64,000 nt of DNA from Bacteroidales bacterium. GTDB lineage: Bacteria; Bacteroidota; Bacteroidia; Bacteroidales; UBA932. The stretch spans positions 124,001 through 188,000 of the forward strand of contig JAHHQQ010000001.1 in the NCBI GenBank assembly GCA_020026275.1. The letters run 5' to 3'. The notes beneath the pieces were generated by a model, which had not been told where the DNA came from, made no database searches, and saw only the letters and a program-made list of their open reading frames with translations. The position numbers and the translations under genes were made by a program. Positions 1 to 9,455 of the stretch are shown in pieces. Each line of letters begins with the position of its first letter. The stretch's first letter is position 1.

Positions 1-1
1 G

Positions 2-1810
2 AAATACAACTTTTCCATCTATGATCCCATCGATTCCATCCCTGATGAAGCAATCAGTCTAATTCTCTTCGGTTCAGATGAACTCTTCCGTGTCGGTGAA
101 GGAGCAATGTCCGAAATGGTCACCTTTCCAGGCATTGCAAAAGATGTAGATGAGAAAATCGTCTGCCCGGTATGCCACGGCAGCCGCCTGAATGAAAACA
201 CCAACTGCTTCAAAATTGACGGAAAGACCATTTCAGAAGTCGCCGCCATGGAAATCTCGGATTTAGCGAAATGGATAGAAACTCTTCCACTCAAATTGAG
301 TGAGCGGGAAAATGCCATTGCACGTGACATTCTGAAAGAACTCCGCGAACGCATCAGTTTCATGCTGGATGTCGGCTTGGATTATCTGTCTCTAGATCGT
401 GCGACCGCTTCTCTCTCTGGAGGTGAAAGCCAACGCATCCGTCTAGCCACCCAAATCGGATCCAAACTGGTGAATGTCCTCTACATCTTGGATGAACCTA
501 GCATCGGCCTGCATCAGAAAGACAACCGGAAACTCATCCATTCTCTCAAGAAATTACGGGATGAAGGCAACTCTGTCATGGTTGTCGAACACGATGCCGA
601 GACCATGTATTCCGCTGATTGGCTCACCGATGTCGGACCTGGTGCTGGACAGAATGGCGGAAAAATTTGTCTGAATGGTCCTGTTTCCTACCTGCTCCAC
701 GGAGAAAAGCCAGACGAAGACACGCTCCGACACACCATCATGGGTCCTTCCATAACACTCGACTATCTGCGAGGTGACAAAAAAATTGAAGTGCCCAAGG
801 TGCGCCGTACAGGCAACGGTTCCTTCCTTACATTGAAAGGAGCCCGAGGCAACAATCTCAAGAATGTAACCGTCAAATTTCCTTTGGGCATGCTCATCGG
901 CATCAGCGGAGTCAGCGGAAGTGGCAAATCAACACTCATCAACGAAACCTTGATGCCTATTCTGAAAAACAAGTTCTACAATGCCCGGCTTCAGCCTCTT
1001 TCTTATGACGAACTTGATGGCATCCAAAATATTGACAAACTCATCGAAGTGGACCAAAGTCCAATTGGCAAAACGCCAAGAAGCAACCCTGCCACCTTCA
1101 CGGAAGTGTTCAATGACATCCGAAACCTATTTGCCGATACGATGGATGCAAAAGTGAGAGGGTTCACCAGCAGCCGTTTCTCATTCAATGTTTCGGGAGG
1201 ACGCTGCGAAGAATGCAAAGGAGCCGGCATCAAGATTATTGAAATGAACTTCATGCCCTCCGTCCATGTGATCTGTGACGAATGTGGCGGCAAACGATAT
1301 AAAGACGACACACTGGCTGTCAAATACAAAGGAAAGAACATCAATGATGTACTGGAAATGTCCATCAGCGAAGCTTATGAATTCTTCCAGCCGGTACCGA
1401 AGATTGCCCAGAAACTGAAAGCGCTCGTCGATGTCGGCCTAGGTTACATCCATCTGGGACAATCAGCCATCACCTTGTCTGGTGGAGAAAGCCAACGTAT
1501 GAAATTGGCGGCAGAATTGTTCCGTAAGGCAACAGGAAACACCTTATATATACTAGATGAACCTACCACAGGCCTACATTTTGAAGATATTCACATATTG
1601 CTGGACGTACTTCAGAAATTAGTAGACCAAGGCAATACGGTCATTGTCATCGAGCACAATATGGATGTCCTCAAGTCAGTAGATTATCTGTTCGATATGG
1701 GTCCGGAAGGAGGAAAGAAAGGAGGTCAAATCATTGCACAGGGGACACCAGAACAAGTAGCCGAGGATCTGACTTCTGTGACAGGACCATTCTTGAAGGA
1801 GATTCTATAA
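2..1810 (+). CDS. uvrA: UvrA, excinuclease ABC subunit A (5'-truncated by window edge)
   Basis: DNA-damage recognition ATPase of nucleotide excision repair. The reading frame is open from base 2 without a start, so the N-terminal third lies outside the window; 602 residues are visible of about 940 usual for the family. Visible parts, in order: a CPVCHG zinc cysteine pair, the first ABC signature LSGGESQR (bases 410-440), the second Walker A with GVSGSGKST (near 915), a second zinc module with CEEC and CDEC (1207-1300), the second signature LSGGESQR (near 1475) and a Walker B LDEPTTGLH. Every key motif in the visible part is intact. A small hairpin follows at 1827-1841. Family identity is secure; which UvrA paralogue it is cannot be told from this fragment. 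Confidence 0.96.
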   Translation, partial: KYNFSIYDPIDSIPDEAISLILFGSDELFRVGEGAMSEMVTFPGIAKDVDEKIVCPVCHGSRLNENTNCFKIDGKTISEVAAMEISDLAKWIETLPLKLSERENAIARDILKELRERISFMLDVGLDYLSLDRATASLSGGESQRIRLATQIGSKLVNVLYILDEPSIGLHQKDNRKLIHSLKKLRDEGNSVMVVEHDAETMYSADWLTDVGPGAGQNGGKICLNGPVSYLLHGEKPDEDTLRHTIMGPSITLDYLRGDKKIEVPKVRRTGNGSFLTLKGARGNNLKNVTVKFPLGMLIGISGVSGSGKSTLINETLMPILKNKFYNARLQPLSYDELDGIQNIDKLIEVDQSPIGKTPRSNPATFTEVFNDIRNLFADTMDAKVRGFTSSRFSFNVSGGRCEECKGAGIKIIEMNFMPSVHVICDECGGKRYKDDTLAVKYKGKNINDVLEMSISEAYEFFQPVPKIAQKLKALVDVGLGYIHLGQSAITLSGGESQRMKLAAELFRKATGNTLYILDEPTTGLHFEDIHILLDVLQKLVDQGNTVIVIEHNMDVLKSVDYLFDMGPEGGKKGGQIIAQGTPEQVAEDLTSVTGPFLKEIL

Positions 1811-1826
1811 CAATCCCTTCTTTTTC

Positions 1827-1845
1827 CGTCCCTTTGGGACGCATT
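1827..1845 (+). terminator. Possible weak terminator after uvrA
   Basis: CGTCCC-TTT-GGGACG forms a 6-bp hairpin followed by CATTTT. The short stem and poor T tract mean some read-through into the kinase gene 30 bp downstream is likely. Confidence 0.35.
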
Positions 1846-1871
1846 TTAAATAGTAACCAAAACAAAAGAAC

Positions 1872-3596
1872 ATGAACAGTGCACAGATGGATGTCATTTG
1901 CAAAAATGACGAAAAAGTCTATCAAGTGGAAATAGGAAAAACACTTGGTGAATTTGCAGAACAAATCGGACTTCATTCAATCAAGGATAAGAAAACAGGT
2001 GTGGAATTCCTTGTTGTCGCCGCTTTGGTGGACAACACATTGAAGGAATTGAGTTTCCCTATCATTTCCTCACATCATATTGAATTCATCGGCATCAATC
2101 ATCCGGACGGCAGAAGATGCTACATCCGTTCTCTCTGCTTTGTCCTGCAGAATGCTGTCAGAGAACTCTATCCAGACAAAATTCTAATTGTGGACCATTC
2201 CCTACCAAGCGGATTATACTGCGAAATCAAGGAATCATCCAAAGCTGAGGATGGCATCAATCCTACTTATTTCATCAAATCGGAAGAAATTGACCAGCTC
2301 AAAGAAAAAATGAAGGAAATTGTTCTCAAGAACCTTCCTTTCATCAAGTCTAAAATGGCCTTAGAGAAAGTGACCTCCATGTTTAGAAATCAGAACCAGC
2401 CAGACAAGGCGGAACTGATCAGTTCAGTAGGACGCATCTACAATAGTGTCTATTGGCTGGATGGTCAGGCAGATACCTTCCACGGACCGTTGCTGCCCTC
2501 CTCAGGATATCTTCATACCTTTGATCTGGTCGCCTTCAACAAAGGATTCTACATCCAATTGCCTTGTTTGGACGATCCACACAAAATCATGCCCATCAAG
2601 CGCCAATCTAAGATTGCCGCTTCCCTGGAAGAGTATTCTCATTGGACTAACATCTTGCAAATCAATGGCATCGGCACATTGAACAAAGCCATACAGAATG
2701 GACATGCCATTGAAATCATCAATCTTTCCGAGATTCTTCTTGAAAGGAAATATGCAGCTATCGCCGACCAGATATTTGCCCAAAAAGGTTCTATCAAAAT
2801 TGTATTCATAGCAGGTCCTTCTTCCAGCGGAAAAACTTCCTCTTCCCTACGTCTGGCCCTAGAGCTAAAGACCTTGGGCCTAAATCCCAAAGTCATTGAA
2901 CTAGACAATTATTTCGTGGACAGGGAATATACCCCTCGAGATGAAAATGGGGATTATGACTTCGAATCACTGCATGCCATGGACCTCCCTTTCCTCAACC
3001 AACAGTTGAACGAATTGATTTCTGGCAAGGAAGTGGAAATTCCAAAATTTGATTTTAAAACGGGCAGTCGAAAATTCATCGGCCATAAGATGCAGTTAGG
3101 AGAAAATGACATCCTGATTATGGAAGGAATCCATGCTTTGAATCCGGAAATGGTCTCCAAAGTGGACCAGACCAAAGTGTTCCGTGTATTCGCCTCAGCA
3201 CTCACCTCTCTGAATGTAGATGAAAACAACAACATTTCCACTTCGGACAATCGGCTGTTACGTCGCATGGTAAGAGATAACCGAGTACGTGGTATTTCTC
3301 CTGAAGACACCATCATGAGATGGCATAGTGTTCGTAGAGGGGAAATCAGGAATATTTTTCCTTTCCAAGAAAATTCGGATGCCATTCTTAACTCTGCTTT
3401 ACTCTATGAACTTCCTATGTTGAAGTATTATGCAGAGCCACTGCTTCTCCGGATCAATCCATCTTCTCCTGCCTACACGGAAGCGGTTCGACTGCTGAAA
3501 TTCCTTGACTACATCGTCGCACTGCAGCCGGACGAGATTGCCGCCATTCCTCCGACCTCCATCATGCGAGAATTCATCGGCGGACAGACACTATAG
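1872..3596 (+). CDS. Nucleoside (uridine kinase-like) kinase with N-terminal TGS/ThrRS-like region, paralogue 1
   Basis: Predicted cytosolic NTP-dependent nucleoside kinase, 574 aa. Residues about 1-70 look like a TGS domain and about 70-260 resemble the threonyl-tRNA synthetase additional domain. The C-terminal half is a uridine kinase/phosphoribulokinase P-loop domain with Walker A GPSSSGKT at about 315-322 and a following LDNYF segment that corresponds to the substrate/Mg region of Udk. The fusion is widespread in Bacteroidota and Firmicutes and is usually annotated only as nucleoside kinase; the true substrate is unclear. A second copy with the same architecture lies at 6212-7900. It follows uvrA by 61 bp and could be co-transcribed with it. 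Confidence 0.85.
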   Translation: MNSAQMDVICKNDEKVYQVEIGKTLGEFAEQIGLHSIKDKKTGVEFLVVAALVDNTLKELSFPIISSHHIEFIGINHPDGRRCYIRSLCFVLQNAVRELYPDKILIVDHSLPSGLYCEIKESSKAEDGINPTYFIKSEEIDQLKEKMKEIVLKNLPFIKSKMALEKVTSMFRNQNQPDKAELISSVGRIYNSVYWLDGQADTFHGPLLPSSGYLHTFDLVAFNKGFYIQLPCLDDPHKIMPIKRQSKIAASLEEYSHWTNILQINGIGTLNKAIQNGHAIEIINLSEILLERKYAAIADQIFAQKGSIKIVFIAGPSSSGKTSSSLRLALELKTLGLNPKVIELDNYFVDREYTPRDENGDYDFESLHAMDLPFLNQQLNELISGKEVEIPKFDFKTGSRKFIGHKMQLGENDILIMEGIHALNPEMVSKVDQTKVFRVFASALTSLNVDENNNISTSDNRLLRRMVRDNRVRGISPEDTIMRWHSVRRGEIRNIFPFQENSDAILNSALLYELPMLKYYAEPLLLRINPSSPAYTEAVRLLKFLDYIVALQPDEIAAIPPTSIMREFIGGQTL

Positions 3597-3726
3597 ATTC
3601 TTTGGAAGAACCGTCCTGAAAAATTCATTGGAGGACTGTCCCAGGCTGTTTCAGCAAAAAGCTCCGGACAATTCGTCAGCAGGTTTCTCCCTCTATTTTC
3701 CCGGACTTGCAATGCTCTGGTACAAA

Positions 3727-3752
3727 AAAGCCGGGCCGACAGCTGTCGGCCC
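3727..3752 (-). terminator. Rho-independent terminator of the U32 gene
   Basis: Bases 3733-3752 are a perfect 20-bp palindrome (GGGCCGACAG and its complement). Read on the minus strand it is followed by GG and then CTTTTTTG, which gives a classical terminator 58 bp after the U32 stop. On the plus strand no T tract follows. Confidence 0.85.
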
Positions 3753-3809
3753 GACATTGTGACAATATCGCCTAGAAAACCCAGAAACCCGACTGGACTC
3801 TTGCGAAAG

Positions 3810-5054
3810 TTATTTTTCTTCCCAGATATAGACTTTGTCACCACGACGGATATGCTCGTCAGGGAAAGCGACGGAGCAACGGACTCCCTTCCCGGCAGAA
3901 GGCGCCGAATTGAAATCGACACGAAGGTCATCCACGACCTTCTCCACCACGCCTGTAGTGGCACCGATGACCATAATTTCATCTCCCACATGAAGCGATG
4001 CAGATTCTACACTGATTTCAGCAACACTGATCCGGTCGAACCAATTGGTGATACGACCACAGTACACTTTCTTCCGGGTGGCAGAACTGCCATAAACGGA
4101 ACTCCACTCTCCCAATTTGGCACCTTGATAGTAACCGTCCCAGAATCCTCTGTTGAACACTTCAGCAAGAGATTCTTTCAAAGATGCGGCCAATTCTGGA
4201 GTGTAACGGCCTTCGCATACGGCATCTGCCGCCTGACGGTAGCAGGAGGCGCAACGCTTCACATATTCGGCAGAACGGGCACGGCCCTCAATCTTGAACA
4301 CCTTCACACCAGCACTGATAATCTTATCCATGAACTCAATAGTACACAAGTCTTTCGGAGACATGATGTATTTGTTGTCCACATTCAGTTCATTGCCTGT
4401 CTCCAGATCAGTCACGCCATATCCACGACGACAAAGCTGGAAGCAGGAGCCTCTATTGGCAGAAGCGCCATACGTGTCCAGACTCAAATAACATTTGCCT
4501 GAAACGGCCATACACAGAGCACCATGGGCGAACATCTCAATACGGACCAAATTTCCAGAAGGGCCTTTAATCTGATCTTTCAGGATTCCATCATAAATTT
4601 CACGGACTTGGTGCAGATTCAATTCTCTCGCCAGCACAATGACATCCGCAAACTGTGCATAGAATTTGAGTGCGGCCAGATTGGACACATTCAGTTGAGT
4701 GGAAATGTGAACTTCCAGACCAATCTCACGAGCATAAGATATGGCCGCCATATCCGATGCTATGACAGCAGTCACACCCGCCTCCATGGCCGCATCCAGC
4801 GCCCCCCTCATTGCCGGCATCTCCTCACCATAAATCACAATATTCAATGTCAGATAAGTCTTGACATGATTCTCTTCGCAAATGCGGACGATTTCCTTTA
4901 AATCTTCCGGCTGAAAATTATTGGCAGAGTGAGAACGCATATTCAACTTTCCGACTCCGAAATAGACAGAATTGGCACCTCCCTGTATAGCTGCATGCAG
5001 ACATTCAAAATTGCCTGCCGGTGCCATTATTTCCAGTTCATTCTTCTCTAACAT
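3810..5054 (-). CDS. U32 family peptidase / tRNA hydroxylation-type protein (TrhP/RlhA-like)
   Basis: 414 aa. The protein opens with MAPAGN and YFG motifs and has the U32 signature around residue 255 (KIEGRARSAEYV). A cysteine-rich core at about 175-215 (HGALC, SGKC, SCFQLC) carries the four conserved cysteines of the family. U32 proteins were named as collagenase-like peptidases, but characterised bacterial members (TrhP, RlhA) act in RNA hydroxylation, so an RNA modification role is at least as likely as proteolysis. It lies 47 bp downstream of the polyprenyl synthetase on the same strand, so the two probably share a transcript that ends at the 3733-3752 hairpin. Which U32 subgroup it belongs to is not settled by motifs alone. 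Confidence 0.88.
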   Translation of the reverse strand: MLEKNELEIMAPAGNFECLHAAIQGGANSVYFGVGKLNMRSHSANNFQPEDLKEIVRICEENHVKTYLTLNIVIYGEEMPAMRGALDAAMEAGVTAVIASDMAAISYAREIGLEVHISTQLNVSNLAALKFYAQFADVIVLARELNLHQVREIYDGILKDQIKGPSGNLVRIEMFAHGALCMAVSGKCYLSLDTYGASANRGSCFQLCRRGYGVTDLETGNELNVDNKYIMSPKDLCTIEFMDKIISAGVKVFKIEGRARSAEYVKRCASCYRQAADAVCEGRYTPELAASLKESLAEVFNRGFWDGYYQGAKLGEWSSVYGSSATRKKVYCGRITNWFDRISVAEISVESASLHVGDEIMVIGATTGVVEKVVDDLRVDFNSAPSAGKGVRCSVAFPDEHIRRGDKVYIWEEK

Positions 5055-5101
5055 CTCAATTATCCTTTCAACGGGCCATCTTCTGGCGATGTCCGCCTCA
5101 A

Positions 5102-6085
5102 CTATTTGTTTCTTCCAATCAATTTTTCTCCGAACTCCCTCAGAATCTCCTCGCCTTTACCGCCACAAATCTGTACGGCCACTTCCATTGCCCTGCTATG
5201 CAAGCGAAGAATCTCCTGTTGGGCCTCATCTCCGATATAAAGATCCGCATAAATGCCGGAAACCTTTTCAAACTTGACCTTCTTTTCCTCTTCTGTCTCT
5301 ATCGGCATATCCATTGCAGCCAGCAATTCTGCTTTCTGTGCACCAGAAGCCTTCTCCAAAGCCTTGATCATAAGCCATGACTTTTTATTATTGATGATAT
5401 CTCCACCAATTGGCTTGCCAAATACCTTTACATTACCATAGACATCCAACCAATCATCTGCAATCTGGAAGGCGAGGCCCAAATCATAGGCATAATCATA
5501 TATCTTGGAACAGTCTTCTTCCGAACCTCCTCCTATGATGGCCCCCATCTTGGCGGAGCACGCAATGAGAACTGCCGTCTTCAGGCCGATCATCTTCATA
5601 TATTCCTCCATGGACACTTCCGGCCTGGACTCAAATTCCTTGTCATATTGCTGTCCCTCACAGACTTCAGCATTGGTCTCTGAAAACAGATCCAGCACTT
5701 TTCCGAGCACATTCTCTGGCGCCCTGGCAATCCTCTTGTAACTGTCAATCAACATCACATCTCCAGAAAGGATCGCAGTATCTTCGCTCCATTTCTTCCA
5801 GATAGTATCCACCCCTCTCCTCAAAGGGGACTTGTCCATGATGTCATCATGAATGAGAGTGAAACAATGGAAAACTTCCAATCCCGTGGCGGGAATGAGG
5901 ATGGATGAGTCAAACTCATCCTTGAACAAAGAATAAGCGATAAGACAAAGACGTGGACGGAGGCGTTTTCCTCCTATCTCTATCATGTATCTCAACGGAT
6001 CATACAAACCGGAAGGTTCTGCAGTAAATTCGATTTCCTCAAAGATTTTCTCAATTGTCTCTTCGATATGCGATTGGCTTATCAT
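5102..6085 (-). CDS. Polyprenyl (isoprenyl) diphosphate synthase
   Basis: 327 aa, all-alpha trans-prenyltransferase that condenses isopentenyl diphosphate onto an allylic primer (farnesyl- or geranylgeranyl-type). Shown by GGKRLRP near residue 38, the first aspartate-rich motif DDIMD at about 79-83, and the second, DDWLD, at about 209-213. Both are complete, so the enzyme should be active. Chain length cannot be read with confidence from the motif flanks. A TATCTTTG -7 box lies 29 bp upstream of the start (6114-6121). A second polyprenyl synthetase enters the window at the far right edge, so the organism has at least two. Confidence 0.92.
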   Translation of the reverse strand: MISQSHIEETIEKIFEEIEFTAEPSGLYDPLRYMIEIGGKRLRPRLCLIAYSLFKDEFDSSILIPATGLEVFHCFTLIHDDIMDKSPLRRGVDTIWKKWSEDTAILSGDVMLIDSYKRIARAPENVLGKVLDLFSETNAEVCEGQQYDKEFESRPEVSMEEYMKMIGLKTAVLIACSAKMGAIIGGGSEEDCSKIYDYAYDLGLAFQIADDWLDVYGNVKVFGKPIGGDIINNKKSWLMIKALEKASGAQKAELLAAMDMPIETEEEKKVKFEKVSGIYADLYIGDEAQQEILRLHSRAMEVAVQICGGKGEEILREFGEKLIGRNK

Positions 6086-6113
6086 GTCAGAAAGTCATTT
6101 TATAATTATCTTA

Positions 6114-6121
6114 CAAAGATA
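6114..6121 (-). promoter_or_regulatory. -7 box for the polyprenyl synthase-U32 operon
   Basis: On the minus strand TATCTTTG matches the Bacteroidetes TAnnTTTG -7 consensus and lies 29 bp from the start codon. No TTG-type -33 box is present at the usual 19-bp distance. Confidence 0.55.
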
Positions 6122-6211
6122 CGGAAAAAGTATTATCTTCGTATCATATCATTGAAATGATAAAATTTCCAACCCATCAACTGATTTGTCATTTAAATAA
6201 CTCTTGAGGCC

Positions 6212-7900
6212 ATGGTCAAAATCTTCTGCGTCAACACCCAAACCAGCAAAACATTCCAGGAAGGAACCACATTGATGGAAATGCTCCCCGAATTCCAATT
6301 CGACCAGCCTTATCCGATTCTGTCGGCCAAGGTAAACAATGTCAGCCAAGGACTGAAATACAGAGCATTCAACAGTCGTCAGGTCGAATTTCTGGACTAT
6401 CGCTCCTACACCGGACGCAGTGTCTATAGCAATTCTCTCTGTTTCCTGCTATGCAAAGCGGCCCATGACATTTTCCCGAATTGCAAAGTCACCTTGAGGA
6501 GACCCATTTCAAAAGGTTATTTCTGCCATATAGAAAAAAACAACCTGATTCAGGAAGGGACAACAAAGAACAATGTCTTTACGGCTGAAGATCTCGAAAA
6601 GATCCAAACTCGCATGAGAGAACTTGTAAACCAAAATCTTCCATTCAGAAGATGGGAAGTCCGCCTCGAAGAAGCCATTGAGCTATTCAGAAAATTGGGT
6701 CGTGAAGATACCGTCAAGATGTTGCAGACGTCCAATGATGTATACGTAAACTATTACACCTTGGAAGACACTGCGGACTATTACTATGACGTCCTGCTGT
6801 CCAGCACCGGTTATATGAAGGTATGGGAGCTCAGCATTTACCATGACGGACTGCTCCTTAGAGTGCCGGACCGTCACCACCCGGAACAGCTGGCACCCTT
6901 CATGGAACAACCCAAGACATTTGAAGTCTTCTCTGAAAATCTACGTTGGAACAAGATCATGGGATTGGAAAATGTCGGAGATGTGAACATGGCATGCAAA
7001 AGAGGAGAAGCATCTGACTTGATCAAAGTCGCAGAAGCTCTACAGGAAAAGAAAATTGTCCAGATTGCTGAAGAAATCAACCGTCGTGTACACCGGCCGG
7101 AGCCGGTCAGGATAGTGCTCATCACAGGACCAAGCAGCAGTGGAAAATCAACTTTCTGCAAACGTCTCAGCATTCAGCTCAAAGCTTGTGGCCTCCATCC
7201 AGTCTCCTTCTCAACAGATGACTATTTTGTAAACCGCCTTGATACCCCCAAACTCCCTGACGGTTCTTACGATTTTGACAATTTCGACACCGTGGACCAC
7301 GAATATCTACAGAACGACATCATGAAACTGCTTGCTGGAGAAACCGTGGAAGTTCCAGAATATAATTTTGTGACCGGCATCCGAGAAATGAACGGAAAAA
7401 AACTCAAGCTCAACGAAGGGACAGTCCTTCTGGTCGAAGGTATCCATGCACTCAACCCAGCCTTGACCTGCCGTGTACCCGATTCAGCCAAATACAAAAT
7501 TTTCATCAACACCATCACGAGCATTTCTCTGGACGACCACAATTGCATCCCGACCAGCGACAACCGTCTCATGAGACGTATCCTCCGCGACTTCAACAAA
7601 GGAGCCTTCACTGCTCAGGAATCCATTTCCAACTGGCCGAATGTCCGCCGTGCAGAAGTGAAGTGGATCTATCCTTTTCAGGAAAATGCCGATGTGCTGT
7701 TCAATTCCACTTACATTTTGGAATTTGCAGTTTTACGATCCCATGCAGAAAGAATACTCATGACCATCCCCAAAAACTGTCCTGAATATAGTGATGCCCA
7801 TCGTCTCAAAAAAATTCTCAATTACTTCACTCCAGTATCCGACAAGGATATTCCGGCCACATCACTGATTCGAAGCTTCATAGGAGGAAGCAGCTTCTAA
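6212..7900 (+). CDS. Nucleoside (uridine kinase-like) kinase with N-terminal TGS/ThrRS-like region, paralogue 2
   Basis: 562 aa with the same layout as the gene at 1872: TGS-like start, ThrRS-like middle, then a P-loop kinase with Walker A GPSSSGKS at about 306-313, a TDDYF segment and a VEGIHALNP strand also present in paralogue 1. Across the kinase domain the two proteins line up without large gaps but many residues differ, so the duplication is old. The Walker A and DDYF differences (TDDYF here, LDNYF in paralogue 1) may reflect different substrates. It is divergent from the polyprenyl synthase gene with a 126-bp shared upstream region. Confidence 0.85.
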   Translation: MVKIFCVNTQTSKTFQEGTTLMEMLPEFQFDQPYPILSAKVNNVSQGLKYRAFNSRQVEFLDYRSYTGRSVYSNSLCFLLCKAAHDIFPNCKVTLRRPISKGYFCHIEKNNLIQEGTTKNNVFTAEDLEKIQTRMRELVNQNLPFRRWEVRLEEAIELFRKLGREDTVKMLQTSNDVYVNYYTLEDTADYYYDVLLSSTGYMKVWELSIYHDGLLLRVPDRHHPEQLAPFMEQPKTFEVFSENLRWNKIMGLENVGDVNMACKRGEASDLIKVAEALQEKKIVQIAEEINRRVHRPEPVRIVLITGPSSSGKSTFCKRLSIQLKACGLHPVSFSTDDYFVNRLDTPKLPDGSYDFDNFDTVDHEYLQNDIMKLLAGETVEVPEYNFVTGIREMNGKKLKLNEGTVLLVEGIHALNPALTCRVPDSAKYKIFINTITSISLDDHNCIPTSDNRLMRRILRDFNKGAFTAQESISNWPNVRRAEVKWIYPFQENADVLFNSTYILEFAVLRSHAERILMTIPKNCPEYSDAHRLKKILNYFTPVSDKDIPATSLIRSFIGGSSF

Positions 7901-8219
7901 GCCATCTCTTTTTACTCTGATCCGGACCTTTTCACATAATCACCCCATAACCTGGTTGGGGTCAGACAATCATATCCCCTTCCCTCACCATCTCGTTTTT
8001 ATTATTCTTTTTCAGAACGAAATATTCACAAAAAGAGGAAAAGAATTATCATATTTTCATCAAAATTAGAAAATATGTTGATTTTTACATACAATCTGCT
8101 ATATTTGACCTTGAATATATGAAAAGTGATGTGAATCACAGGTAGCCCCCTACTCCTAAAGAAACTGATTTAAATACCTGCAGTTCCTATTATAAAATTA
8201 AACCCATTTCCGCTCATTT
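7901..8219. other. 319-bp intergenic region before the fimbrial operon
   Basis: No coding potential seen. It holds a 6-bp hairpin ACCCCA/TGGGGT at 7942-7962 without a T tract (a weak end for the kinase transcript at best), an AT-rich stretch from 8000, and the fimbrial promoter at 8078-8107. The untranslated leader would be roughly 105 nt. Confidence 0.6.
8078..8107 (+). promoter_or_regulatory. Promoter of the fimbrial operon
   Basis: TTG at 8078-8080, a 19-bp spacer, then TATATTTG at 8100-8107 match the Bacteroidetes sigma-ABfr consensus (TTTG/TTG, 19-21 bp, TAnnTTTG). Transcription would begin near 8114. No invertible repeats flank it, so phase variation by DNA inversion is not indicated. 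Confidence 0.75.
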
Positions 8220-9455
8220 ATGAGGAAAATCTTTACAATTCTTGCAATTTTTCTTTCCTGTGCATTTATCAGCACAGCACAAGAGAAAAAAAACATATCT
8301 GAATCTATCCTCTATTTCCGTTTGAACCAAACCGAAATAGAACTTGCTTATATGGACAATGAACGTTCCATCAAGATGATAGACAGACTGATAGATTCCG
8401 TTTCACTGCCAGCCATTGACTCCATCATCCTCATTTCAAAATCTTCTCCAGAAGGTCCCTACAGATACAACATCCACTTATCTGAACAACGAGCCTGCAA
8501 TGTGGCACAATTCCTAAAAAAACGATATCCTTCTCTTTCGCCGAAAATCAATTCTTCCCACACAGGAGAAAATTGGAAGCAGTTGGTATCAGACATTAGT
8601 ACAGACCATATTCTATCCCCTGAAGAAAAAGAAAAAATACTGAATATACTCAAGGCGGACATCTCTGTTGAAGCCAGAAAACAAAGAATGAAACAACTCC
8701 CATTCTGGTCCCGTCTCCATCAAACCTACTACTCAAAATTGAGATATTCCACAGTCAGAATCATATACATGTCCAGAGCAATCCCCCCTCCTGTTTTACC
8801 GGAAATTGAAATTCCAGACATCCCCGGAGAAGAACTTTCTATACAGGAAATCAGATACCAGACACTCTCTGACACAACTACAAGAATACCTGAGCGAATG
8901 CCCATGAAACAATTTAGGATTCCAATTCTCGAATTACGGACAAACCTTCTGCTTCCGGGGCTCAATGCTGGATTGGAAATCCCCGTCGGCAACCATTGGT
9001 CAGTCGGAGCCAACTACTACTATCCTTGGTTCTGGCCTAAAAAAAACAACAGAAGCTGCTATGAATTGCTCGGTTGGACCCTGGAAGGACGCTACTGGTT
9101 CGGCAAAAACAGACAGCCCCACCAAAGGCTGCTGGGACATTCCATAGGACTCAACATCTATGGTGGCTATTACGATTTGGAGAAAGACTTCCGAGGAATG
9201 CAAGGTGAATTTGTCAGCACTGGTATAGAATATCGATACGCTCTGCCACTTGGCAAAAAGAGATGGGGACATCTCAACTTCTCCATCACCCTCGGCTATC
9301 TGTATTCAGCAGGACGCACCTACGACGTCAGACAGGAAGGTGGCCCTCTATATGGAGATGACAACCTCGTCAAATTCCATTTCTTTGGCCCGACCAAAGC
9401 GGAAATATCCTTGACCATCCCCATCTATAAAAAACAAAGGGAGGCCGGCCGATGA
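8220..9455 (+). CDS. DUF3575 outer-membrane-type protein, first gene of the fimbrial operon
   Basis: 411 aa with a type I signal peptide (MRKIFTIL... to STAQ, cleavage near residue 21). Residues about 30-180 form an OmpA-like/periplasmic region with SPEG and LSEQRA stretches reminiscent of OmpA-C style domains. The C-terminal 190 residues match DUF3575, which looks like a small beta-barrel: alternating aromatic strands such as WSVGANYYYPWFW, ending in a strand at the C terminus. DUF3575 genes commonly open Bacteroidales fimbrial clusters. The exact function is unknown; an outer-membrane anchor or assembly role is inferred. Its stop overlaps the next start (ATGA at 9452), so the two are translationally coupled. 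Confidence 0.8.
   Translation: MRKIFTILAIFLSCAFISTAQEKKNISESILYFRLNQTEIELAYMDNERSIKMIDRLIDSVSLPAIDSIILISKSSPEGPYRYNIHLSEQRACNVAQFLKKRYPSLSPKINSSHTGENWKQLVSDISTDHILSPEEKEKILNILKADISVEARKQRMKQLPFWSRLHQTYYSKLRYSTVRIIYMSRAIPPPVLPEIEIPDIPGEELSIQEIRYQTLSDTTTRIPERMPMKQFRIPILELRTNLLLPGLNAGLEIPVGNHWSVGANYYYPWFWPKKNNRSCYELLGWTLEGRYWFGKNRQPHQRLLGHSIGLNIYGGYYDLEKDFRGMQGEFVSTGIEYRYALPLGKKRWGHLNFSITLGYLYSAGRTYDVRQEGGPLYGDDNLVKFHFFGPTKAEISLTIPIYKKQREAGR

Noticed and set aside
3759..4502. A 247-codon plus-strand frame opposite the U32 gene.
   Set aside because: The U32 protein carries all conserved cysteines and the family signature; the opposite frame is cysteine/histidine-rich noise.
7942..7962. ACCCCA/TGGGGT inverted repeat as an invertible-promoter site for fimbrial phase variation.
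   Set aside because: The arms are close together in one hairpin and have no partner on the other side of the promoter; no recombinase gene is nearby.
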